Origin: Methylopila jiangsuensis | GTDB taxonomy: Bacteria; Pseudomonadota; Alphaproteobacteria; Rhizobiales; Methylopilaceae | Reading direction: 5' to 3' | Assembly (NCBI RefSeq): GCF_027922305.1 | Contig: NZ_BSFK01000004.1 | Location: 1-64,000, forward strand | DNA length: 64,000 nucleotides | Shown here: positions 56,362 through 63,157 of the stretch, piece after piece | Layout of the letters: every line of letters begins with the position of its first letter | Numbering within the stretch: position 1 is the first letter of the stretch | Notes under the pieces: generated by a model | Databases searched by the model: none | The model's input: the letters and a program-made list of their open reading frames with translations, nothing else | Told to the model about the DNA's origin: nothing | Translations under genes and position numbers: made by a program

Positions 56362-56396
56362 CCCTCCGCCCGCGGCGCGAAACCGCGGGCGGAGGG
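56362..56396 (-). other. 14-bp hairpin between dmfA2-like and Rieske-like genes
   Basis: A perfect GC-rich 14-bp stem (56362-56375 with 56383-56396) with a 7-base loop fills the 74-base intergenic gap. There is no U-run on either strand. It probably stabilises the 3' end of the hydrolase mRNA or reduces downstream expression. Confidence 0.6.
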
Positions 56397-56403
56397 GAGG
56401 GGC

Positions 56404-58803
56404 TCAGGAGGCCGTGGAGGCCAGCGCCGGGGACTCGTAGTCCGCGCGGCCGCGATGCTTGATCGCGTCGGCCGGGGGCTGCGGCAGCGGGCCGTCCTGC
56501 ATGAAGTGGTTCAGGACGTTGCCCACCAGCTTCGAGATGTTGTTGTCGCCGTTGTTCCAGGGCAGCGAGCCGCAGAACGCGATCGACGAGAACGAGAAGC
56601 AGGCGCCGCCGTTCGGGGTCTCGTGGAAGGCCACGTCGCCGCGGACGCGGGGATGCACCGTGCCGTCGAGGCCCTGCTGGTTGAAGCCGAAGTCCTCCAT
56701 GACGAGCAGGTAGGCTTCGGTGTGCCGGCCGGCCGAGGTGGCCACCGCCAGGGTGTGCGGGGGCGAGCCGAGCGTGACGTCGACGATGTCGAGCTCCAGA
56801 CCGGCGCAGCCGCCGCCCACGAGGCCGAAGTTGCCGAGCGGCTCGTCGTAGGAGATGCCCTCGAAGGCGAAGGCCACGCGGGGATCGTTGCTGTCCGGGG
56901 TGCGCGAGTAGTAGGTCGAGATGTCGAAGCCTTCGTTCGTCATGCCGACGCCGGCGACCGAGTAGAGCGACCGGCCGCGGAAGCGCCACATGCCGCCGAG
57001 CTCGCCCGTGCCCTGGTGGTAGTACTCGCCGGGCTCCGCGCGCCAGGTGCGGATGCCGCTCTCGCAGCGCCGCATCTCGGTGATGACGCCGCGGCCGATG
57101 TCGTCATAGGCCGGGTGGTACGAGTGCACCCAGTACCAGGCGTCGGCGCCCATATACATCAGGCGGCCGCCGCGCTGGGTGTAGTTGTGCAGCGCGTCGA
57201 GCTGCGTGCCCGAGTTGTGCTCCGGATGCGAGCCGGTGATGACGACGTTGTAGTTCTCGAGCCGGGCGAGGCCGTCATAGGTGACGTCCTCGTCGGTGAT
57301 GACGTCGTACTCGTAGCCCATCTGCTCCAGCCAGTAGATCAGATGGAGGTCGGCCGGGTACTGCCACGGGGCCTGGGCCAGGAAGTGGTCGTACTTCGGA
57401 CGGATCGACAGGATCGGCCGCAGGCGCGACGACATGCAGATGCCCGAACCGTCGGTGTGCGTGTCGTAGATCGAGCCGCCGTATTCGCGGTGCTCGGCCA
57501 GGAACATGTTCTGGTGCTGCATGATCGGCACGCGGTACACGAACAGCTCCGCGCCGCCGGCGTTGCAGGCCACGTGCTCGTTGGCGTAGGCCATGTAGGA
57601 GATGGTCGGGACCATCACCGCGATCTTGGACTGCTCCTTGCCGATCTTCGGCACGACCCAGAACGGTAGGTAGTCCTCGTCGCCGTCCGTGGTCGTGACC
57701 TTGAGCGCGTAGAAGCGGCTCTTGATGTCTTCCGGCACGGTCCAGACGACGTCTTCCGACCAGCGGGCGTTGTCCACGTCGTCGTCGTGGAAGTGGATGC
57801 CGCCGTACTCCTTCTTGGCGTATTTCCAGTCGAAGTTCTGGCCGGACCAGTTGTAGCCGGTGAGCGCGCGGGTCGGGCAGTTCACCAGCTGCGCGTCGAA
57901 GCGGTAGGGGCCGTTGTCCTTGGCCTTGAGGGTGCTGATGCCGTCCCAGAAGTCCCAGGCGGCGACGATCAGGCCGGACAGCTCGCCGGTGGGGCCGGAG
58001 TTGCGGCGCTCGGTCAGGCCGGGCTGCGCGCCGAGCTTCATCTGCTCGATCTCGAAGCGGCTCAGCGCCTTCTTCAGGATGCGCGGGCTGTCGATCTTGC
58101 CGTTGTACTTGCCGGTGAACCAGACGCCGACCGGGAGCGAGGAGGCGCCGAGCGGATCGTCGCTGATCTTCTCCACGTAGGCCGCCAGCGCGACCGGCGC
58201 TTCGGTGTGCTCGATCGTGGTCTTGATCCTGGTCTTGACCGGCTCGATCACCGGATCGAGGGCGTAGACCACCTGCGGCTCATGATAGAGCGTGACGTCG
58301 CCGGTGGCGGCGTCGAAGGTGGCGGCGACGAAGTGCCAGGCGTGGTCGCGGATCGGGGCGCCGGTGGTGATCTTGTGGCCGTTGATCCGGAGCTCGAGGC
58401 AGCCCTCCTCGTTGATGAACAGGCCGTAGCCCTTGCCGTCCATCCACTTGGTCACGAGGCCCTGGGCGCCGTGCTTCCAGTACCGCGGATGCGTCTTCGG
58501 CGTCGTCGGCCAGATGTAGCACTGCAGCGTGAAGCTTTCGACGTGGAACTGCGGCGCGTCCTCCACATAGCCGTAGGAGCCGCCGTGGATGATCTGCTTG
58601 CGGCCCTTGTAGGTCCCGTTGGCGGCCGCCTCGACGGGCTTCTCGATGAAGCCGGGGCCGCGCGGGTTGGTGTCGCCGTGGATCATCTGGACGATCTCGG
58701 CCTTGAACTCGGCCGGGCCGTCGCAATTGACGTAGAACTTGATTTCGTCGCCGGGGTGGACGCTGAATTTGTCAGCGTATCCAGTCAACCGCATGGCGCA
58801 CAT
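56404..58803 (-). CDS. N,N-dimethylformamidase-type hydrolase, large subunit
   Basis: This 799-residue protein is of the DMFase beta-subunit family, which uses a mononuclear iron to hydrolyse N,N-dimethylformamide to dimethylamine and formate. The N-terminus LTGYADKFSVHPGDEIKFYV, the jelly-roll/lectin-like segment to about 260 and the catalytic half from about 380 follow the family throughout. The known enzyme binds iron with two tyrosines and a glutamate; the matching positions here appear to be Y406 (MAYANEH), Y446 (GGSIYDTH) and E528 (GSHPEHN). This assignment rests on recalled literature and by-eye alignment. The ATG at 58803 has GGAG 8 bases upstream. Other amides are possible substrates. 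Confidence 0.88.
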   Translation of the reverse strand: MCAMRLTGYADKFSVHPGDEIKFYVNCDGPAEFKAEIVQMIHGDTNPRGPGFIEKPVEAAANGTYKGRKQIIHGGSYGYVEDAPQFHVESFTLQCYIWPTTPKTHPRYWKHGAQGLVTKWMDGKGYGLFINEEGCLELRINGHKITTGAPIRDHAWHFVAATFDAATGDVTLYHEPQVVYALDPVIEPVKTRIKTTIEHTEAPVALAAYVEKISDDPLGASSLPVGVWFTGKYNGKIDSPRILKKALSRFEIEQMKLGAQPGLTERRNSGPTGELSGLIVAAWDFWDGISTLKAKDNGPYRFDAQLVNCPTRALTGYNWSGQNFDWKYAKKEYGGIHFHDDDVDNARWSEDVVWTVPEDIKSRFYALKVTTTDGDEDYLPFWVVPKIGKEQSKIAVMVPTISYMAYANEHVACNAGGAELFVYRVPIMQHQNMFLAEHREYGGSIYDTHTDGSGICMSSRLRPILSIRPKYDHFLAQAPWQYPADLHLIYWLEQMGYEYDVITDEDVTYDGLARLENYNVVITGSHPEHNSGTQLDALHNYTQRGGRLMYMGADAWYWVHSYHPAYDDIGRGVITEMRRCESGIRTWRAEPGEYYHQGTGELGGMWRFRGRSLYSVAGVGMTNEGFDISTYYSRTPDSNDPRVAFAFEGISYDEPLGNFGLVGGGCAGLELDIVDVTLGSPPHTLAVATSAGRHTEAYLLVMEDFGFNQQGLDGTVHPRVRGDVAFHETPNGGACFSFSSIAFCGSLPWNNGDNNISKLVGNVLNHFMQDGPLPQPPADAIKHRGRADYESPALASTAS

Positions 58804-58931
58804 CGGATTTCTCCAGTTATTCGCTTGCGCGAGGCAAAGGCCGGGCGTTTGCGCCGACGGGATCGCCAGCGCATCAAGGCTTGGGGGGGACTGAGGACCG
58901 AGCGGCCCTCAGTCCCGATCGAAGGGGTGGT

Positions 58932-59372
58932 TCAGGTGACGGGCCAGTTGTCGTCCCGATGCTTCCACCCTTCGGTGAAGTGCTCGGGCATGCCGGCCGT
59001 TTCGGGCAGCTCGTCCAGACGCATCAGGAAGATGTCGTGCTGGATCTCCTGCTCGCAGGTGTAGACCTTGTCGTTGACGAACTCCGGCGGCACGCCGCGG
59101 ACGCCCGACAGGCGGCCGATCCGCCACTCGGCGTCGATCTTGGTGCAGATGACCACCAGCTTGCCCTTGGGGGACTCGCCGCGCATGCGCAGCAGCACGC
59201 GGCGCAGATCGGGGTTCTCATGCACGCCGCCGGTGACGACGGTGGTGTCGCCGGGCGTTTCGCACTTCAGCACCGAGAAGCCCGCGACCCCTTTCATGGA
59301 GTCGACGCACTCCCGGTGCTCCTTGATCATGGCCTCGCGTTCGGGCGTGCCCTTCTTGGGGATTGGAATCAT
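58932..59372 (-). CDS. N,N-dimethylformamidase-type hydrolase, small subunit
   Basis: This 146-residue protein precedes the large-subunit gene by 128 bases. Known DMFases pair a large chain with a small one of about 130 residues. The C-terminal half here (IDAEWRIGRLSGV, VPPEFVNDKVYTCEQEIQHDIFLMRLDEL) follows the small-chain pattern, while the N-terminal half (FSVLKCETPGDTTVVTGG) looks diverged. The ATG at 59370-59372 (MIPIPKKGTPEREAM) is chosen because AGAGAGG lies 6 bases upstream; the frame remains open to 59447 without homology. An intrinsic hairpin lies in its leader. Confidence 0.8.
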   Translation of the reverse strand: MIPIPKKGTPEREAMIKEHRECVDSMKGVAGFSVLKCETPGDTTVVTGGVHENPDLRRVLLRMRGESPKGKLVVICTKIDAEWRIGRLSGVRGVPPEFVNDKVYTCEQEIQHDIFLMRLDELPETAGMPEHFTEGWKHRDDNWPVT

Positions 59373-59445
59373 CGCAGACCTCTCTGAAGCATCGCGGCCT
59401 TCTCGAAGGCGCGGAGAGTGTTCGATCGCAAGATGAGCGACCGTC

Positions 59446-59480
59446 AAAAAGGAGAAGAGGCGATTCCTCTTCTTTGTTTT
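59446..59480 (-). terminator. Bidirectional intrinsic terminator upstream of the small-subunit gene
   Basis: An 8-bp stem (59453-59460 with 59466-59473) with a 5-base loop has a U-run on both sides: UUUUU on the minus strand (A59446-A59450) and TTGTTTTT on the plus strand. It ends the urt operon, but it also lies between a sigma-70-like promoter and the dmf genes, so it may be an attenuator. Confidence 0.78.
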
Positions 59481-59490
59481 TGCGAGTTCT

Positions 59491-59520
59491 AATCTATTCC
59501 CAATCCGGACGTTGCGTCAA
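59491..59520 (-). promoter_or_regulatory. Sigma-70-like promoter upstream of the dmf-type genes
   Basis: On the minus strand TTGACG (59515-59520) is separated by 17 bases from ATAGAT (59492-59497), or by 18 bases from TAGATT (59491-59496). The predicted transcript would start near 59484 and immediately form the terminator hairpin. Confidence 0.55.
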
Positions 59521-59526
59521 TGGCGA

Positions 59527-59559
59527 CTAGATATTTTTCTAGATGAAAAATCTAGCTAG
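59527..59559 (-). promoter_or_regulatory. CTAG cluster overlapping the urtE end
   Basis: Four CTAG tetramers (59527, 59539, 59552, 59556) occur in 33 bases, together with a 7-bp inverted repeat ATTTTTC/GAAAAAT (59533-59539 with 59545-59551). The element lies just upstream of the -35 box and shares AGCTAGAT (minus strand) with the porin upstream region. Confidence 0.4.
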
Positions 59560-60264
59560 TTAGATCGTCATGTGGCGCTCGACCAGCTCGTCGGTCATCT
59601 CCCCGATGGGGCCCCGGGCGACGACCCGGCCGTTGTCCACCATCAGGAAGGCGTCGCCGAGCTTGCGGGCCACCTTGATGTGCTGCTCGGTCAGGATCAG
59701 GCTGATGCCCAGCTCCTTGTTGAGCATCTTCAGGATCTCGCCGATCTCGTGGACGATGTTGGGCTGGATGCCCTCGGTCGGCTCGTCCAGCAGCAGGATC
59801 TTCGGCCCGACCGCGAGCGCGCGGGCGATGGCGAGCTGCTGCTTCTGGCCGCCCGAGAGCAGGCCGGCGCGGCGCTCCAGGTTGTCCTTCAGATAGGGGA
59901 AGATCCTGAGGCAGATCTCGGGGATCTCGGGCGCCTTGTCGGCGCGGGCGAAGGTGCCGAGCAGGATGTTCTCGCGCACGGTGAAGTCCGAGAGGATGCC
60001 GCGCCCCTGCGGCACGTAGCCGATGCCGTAGGGCGCGCGCTGGTGCGGCGGCTTGGCGCCGATGTCGGCGCCGTTGATGCGGATCGCGCCGGTGGAGCGG
60101 TCGGTCAGCCCCATGATGGTGCGCATCAGCGTGGTCTTGCCCACGCCGTTGCGGCCCAGCACGCACAGGCACTGGCCTTCCTCCAGATCGAAGGACACGT
60201 CCTTGAGGATTCGCGTCGCGCCGTAATAGGACGTGACGTTGTCGAAGTTGAGCAGCGCGCTCAT
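59560..60264 (-). CDS. urtE: ABC transporter ATPase, UrtE type
   Basis: This is one of two ATPases of a branched-chain-amino-acid/urea/amide class importer, 234 residues. Walker A is LGRNGVGKTTLMR, the signature motif is LSGGQKQQLAIARAL, Walker B is ILLLDEPTEGIQPNIVHE, and the switch histidine is in LTEQHIKVARKL. The TEGIQPNIV wording and SYYGATRILKDVSF are typical of UrtE. Its ATG overlaps the urtD stop (ATGA). Confidence 0.9.
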   Translation of the reverse strand: MSALLNFDNVTSYYGATRILKDVSFDLEEGQCLCVLGRNGVGKTTLMRTIMGLTDRSTGAIRINGADIGAKPPHQRAPYGIGYVPQGRGILSDFTVRENILLGTFARADKAPEIPEICLRIFPYLKDNLERRAGLLSGGQKQQLAIARALAVGPKILLLDEPTEGIQPNIVHEIGEILKMLNKELGISLILTEQHIKVARKLGDAFLMVDNGRVVARGPIGEMTDELVERHMTI

Positions 60265-61007
60265 GCCGCCTCCTTCTCGCCGAGATAAACGTCGCGCACG
60301 CGGGGATTGGCCTCGATCTCCTGGAGCGAGCCCTGGGCCAGCATCGAACCCATGTGCATGACCGTGACCACGTCCGCGATCTCGCGCACGAAGCCCATGT
60401 CGTGCTCGACCACGATCAGGGTCGCGGTCTTCTGCAGGTCCTTGAAGATGCGGGCGGTTTTTTCGATCTCGCCCTCGGTCATGCCGGCGATGGGCTCGTC
60501 CATCAGCAGGAGGCGCGGCTCCTGCATCAGCACCATGCCGATCTCCAGCCACTGGGTCTCGCCATGGGACAGGATGCCGGCCTGCTCGCCGAGCCGGGTC
60601 GTGAGGCCCGCGAGCGTCGCGATCTCGTCCAGCTTCTCCTTCAGCCCCGCCTTGTGGAACTTGAACAGGTTCCAGAACGGGTTGGTCTGGCGGCTGTAGG
60701 CCACTTCGAGGTTCTGGCGCACGGTGAGGTTCTTCAGAACCGCCGGCACCTGGAACTTCCGCCCGATGCCGGCGCGGGCGATGACGTGCTCGTGTTTGGC
60801 GGTGATGTCCTCGCCCGCGAACAGGATCGCGCCCGAGGTCGGCTTGATGCGGCCGGTGACGAGATCCATCGTTGTGGTCTTGCCGGCCCCGTTGGGACCG
60901 ACGAGGCAGCACAGCGTCCCCTCGGTGACCTCCATGCTGAAGTCGTTGATCACCTTGGTGGCGTCGAAGCTCTTGGACAGGTTCTTGATTTCGAGAAGTC
61001 CGGGCAT
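60261..61007 (-). CDS. urtD: ABC transporter ATPase, UrtD type
   Basis: This second ATPase, 248 residues, is of LivG/UrtD type. Walker A is VGPNGAGKTTTMDLVTGRI. The UrtD-like segment GRKFQVPAVLKNLTVRQNLEVAY is present, followed by ILSHGETQWLEIGMVLMQEPRLLLMDEPIAGMTEGE, in which the ABC signature reads LSHGETQ as in urea/amide transporters. The histidine switch is VVEHDMGFVREIAD. It overlaps urtE and follows urtC by 10 bases. Confidence 0.92.
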   Translation of the reverse strand: MPGLLEIKNLSKSFDATKVINDFSMEVTEGTLCCLVGPNGAGKTTTMDLVTGRIKPTSGAILFAGEDITAKHEHVIARAGIGRKFQVPAVLKNLTVRQNLEVAYSRQTNPFWNLFKFHKAGLKEKLDEIATLAGLTTRLGEQAGILSHGETQWLEIGMVLMQEPRLLLMDEPIAGMTEGEIEKTARIFKDLQKTATLIVVEHDMGFVREIADVVTVMHMGSMLAQGSLQEIEANPRVRDVYLGEKEAA

Positions 61008-61017
61008 CTCGGCTCCC

Positions 61018-62121
61018 TCACTCGGCCGGCAGGGGCTTGGCGTCGCCGTTGGTTTCGGCGGCGGGGGTCTTCGGCTTGGTCGCGAGCAGGCCGAGCGCGG
61101 ATTCGAGCAGGCTCGCGAGGCCGTTCGGCAGGAAGCGGACCACGACGATGAAGAAGCCGCCGAGGATCAGGAGCCAGGTGGCGAGGAAGGCGTCGCCGAG
61201 ATAGCTCTGCGCGCCCTGGATCAGGAACGCGCCGCACATGGCGCCGAGCAGCGACAGCCGGCCGCCGATCGCGGCCCAGATCACCATCGACAGGCTGAAG
61301 CCCACGTCGAGCTGCGCCGGCGAGACGTACTGCACCAGCATCACCAGGCAGCAGCCGGCGAAGGCCGCGATCGCGCCGGAGATGGTGTAGATCGCGGTCT
61401 CGTAGCCGGCGACGCTGTAGCCAAGGAAGCGCACGCGCTCGGCGTCGTCGCGGATCGCCTGGGTCACCAGTCCGAACGAGCTCTGGGTGATGAGCTTCGC
61501 CACCACCGTCGCGGTGACGAGGATCGCGAGCACGATCCAGTAGGCGGTCGAGCTGTAGGGGTCGATCTCGAAGCCGCCGAGCTGCAGCGGGGAGGGCGGC
61601 GTGATGCCGTTGACGCCGCCGGTGTAGGGCTGGCGGTCGAGAATGATGGTGTAGAAGGCCGACAGCATCGCGAGCGTCATGATCGCGAAGAACGGGCCGG
61701 ACACGCGCGCCCGGAACATGACGCCGCCGAAGATGGCGCAGAACAGCGTCGGGACCGCGATCGACAGGATCAGGCCGGCGGCGGTGTTCGAGAACGGCTC
61801 CCAGAACCAGGGCAGCTGGTCGAGGCTGTTGTTCAGCATGAACGGCGGGATCGGGTTCGATTCCGTCTGGCTCTGCATCTGCATGGTCATGGCCATGCCG
61901 TAGGCGCCGAGGCCGAAGGCGATGCCCTGGCCGAGGTTGAGGATGCCGCCGAAGCCCCAGCACAGGCTGATGGACAGCGCCAGCATGCCGTAGACGCCGT
62001 AGGTGGCGAGCTGGTTGAGCAGGAAGTCGTCGCTCACGAAGCTCGGGATCACCGCCAGTCCGAGGAAGAACGCCGTGTAGACGAGCCACTGGGCGGTCTT
62101 GTTGTGGTAGAGGTTGCCCAT
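61018..62121 (-). CDS. urtC: ABC transporter permease, UrtC type
   Basis: This inner-membrane permease has about nine to ten helices (367 residues from the ATG at 62121; a GTG at 62130 is an alternative). Family blocks include TYGVYGMLALSISLCWGFGGILNLGQGIAFGLGAYGMAM, typical of UrtC, and the EAA-like loop IRDDAERVRFLGYSVAGYET that contacts the ATPases. The basic C-terminal tail is cytoplasmic. It lies between urtB and urtD. Confidence 0.92.
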   Translation of the reverse strand: MGNLYHNKTAQWLVYTAFFLGLAVIPSFVSDDFLLNQLATYGVYGMLALSISLCWGFGGILNLGQGIAFGLGAYGMAMTMQMQSQTESNPIPPFMLNNSLDQLPWFWEPFSNTAAGLILSIAVPTLFCAIFGGVMFRARVSGPFFAIMTLAMLSAFYTIILDRQPYTGGVNGITPPSPLQLGGFEIDPYSSTAYWIVLAILVTATVVAKLITQSSFGLVTQAIRDDAERVRFLGYSVAGYETAIYTISGAIAAFAGCCLVMLVQYVSPAQLDVGFSLSMVIWAAIGGRLSLLGAMCGAFLIQGAQSYLGDAFLATWLLILGGFFIVVVRFLPNGLASLLESALGLLATKPKTPAAETNGDAKPLPAE

Positions 62122-62167
62122 GGTTCTCACTCACCCATGCGGTTGCTGTTGAGGACGAGGGCGCGCG

Positions 62168-63043
62168 TCACCGGCGCGCTCCCGCCTGGGCGAACAGGCC
62201 CTGCGGCCGGAAGCGCAGGAACACCACGATCAGCACGAAGATGACGAAGCGCGCGAAGGTGTCGTTGGTGAAGAAGGCGAAGATGGACTGAAGTTCGCCC
62301 GTCACCCCGCTCGCGACCACCGTGCCGGCGAGCGAGCCGCCGCCCGTGACCACCATCAGGAAGGCCTGCACCACGTAGCTCGCGCCCATGGTCGGCAGGA
62401 CGATCGCCAGCACGCCGAACAGGGAGCCCGCGACGCCGGCGAGGCCTGCGCCCAGCGCGAAGGTCATCATGTAGACGCGGCTCGAATTGATGCCGAAGGA
62501 GGCCGCCATCTCCTTGTTCTGCATCACCGCGCGCACCTGGACGCCGAAGCGGGTCTTGTAGAACAGCAGCCAGACGCCGAGCACGCACAGCGCCGTCACC
62601 AGCAGGATGACCACGCGGAAGCTGGAGATGGAGGCGAAGCCGAGCGAGATGTTGCTGGAGAAGATTTCGGGCGCCGCGAGATATTTCGGGTCGCTGCCGA
62701 AGATCAGCCGCACGCCCTGCATCAGCACCAGCGAGACGCCGTAGGTGGCGAGCAGCGTGTCCAGCGGCCGGTTGTAGAGGTAGCGGATCAGCCCCCGTTC
62801 GAGCGCGAGGCCCACCGCGCCCACGATGACGAAGGACGCCGGGATGCACAGCAGGTAGGGCAGTCCTAGGTAATACTGCAGCATGTAGGAGGAGTAGGCG
62901 CCGAGCATGATGAACTCGCCGTGCGCCATGTTGATGACCCCGGCCGCGCCGTAGATGATCGTGAGCCCGAGCGCGGCGATCAGCCAGATGCTGGCGATGC
63001 TGAGCCCGAGGATGAGCGCGTTGAGGAGCGAGCCAAGGTCCAT
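62168..63043 (-). CDS. urtB: ABC transporter permease, UrtB type
   Basis: This 291-residue permease, partner of UrtC, has about eight helices. The start SLLNALILGLSIASIWLIAALGLTIIYGAAGVINMAHGEFIMLGAY and the RAVMQNKEMAASFGINSSRVYMMTFALG loop are typical of the urea/amide branch of LivH-type permeases. UrtB proteins with a long periplasmic N-terminal extension are known; this copy lacks it. It follows urtA with 114 bases between, containing a terminator-like hairpin. Confidence 0.92.
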   Translation of the reverse strand: MDLGSLLNALILGLSIASIWLIAALGLTIIYGAAGVINMAHGEFIMLGAYSSYMLQYYLGLPYLLCIPASFVIVGAVGLALERGLIRYLYNRPLDTLLATYGVSLVLMQGVRLIFGSDPKYLAAPEIFSSNISLGFASISSFRVVILLVTALCVLGVWLLFYKTRFGVQVRAVMQNKEMAASFGINSSRVYMMTFALGAGLAGVAGSLFGVLAIVLPTMGASYVVQAFLMVVTGGGSLAGTVVASGVTGELQSIFAFFTNDTFARFVIFVLIVVFLRFRPQGLFAQAGARR

Positions 63044-63098
63044 CGTGCCGATCCGTGGTTTCTAGAAGCAGGACGTCGGGCGCGACGGCGCCCGTTGG

Positions 63099-63148
63099 AA
63101 AAAGCGGGATGGCGGGCCCGTCGGACGTCTGTCCGCCGGGCCCGCCAT
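63099..63148 (-). terminator. Hairpin with U-run between urtA and urtB
   Basis: On the minus strand a 12-bp perfect stem (63137-63148 with 63109-63120) encloses a 5-bp inner stem after one mismatch. CCCGC and UUUUU (A63099-A63103) follow. It should cut most transcription after urtA, giving an excess of binding protein over permease. Confidence 0.8.
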
Positions 63149-63157
63149 CGTCAGGCG

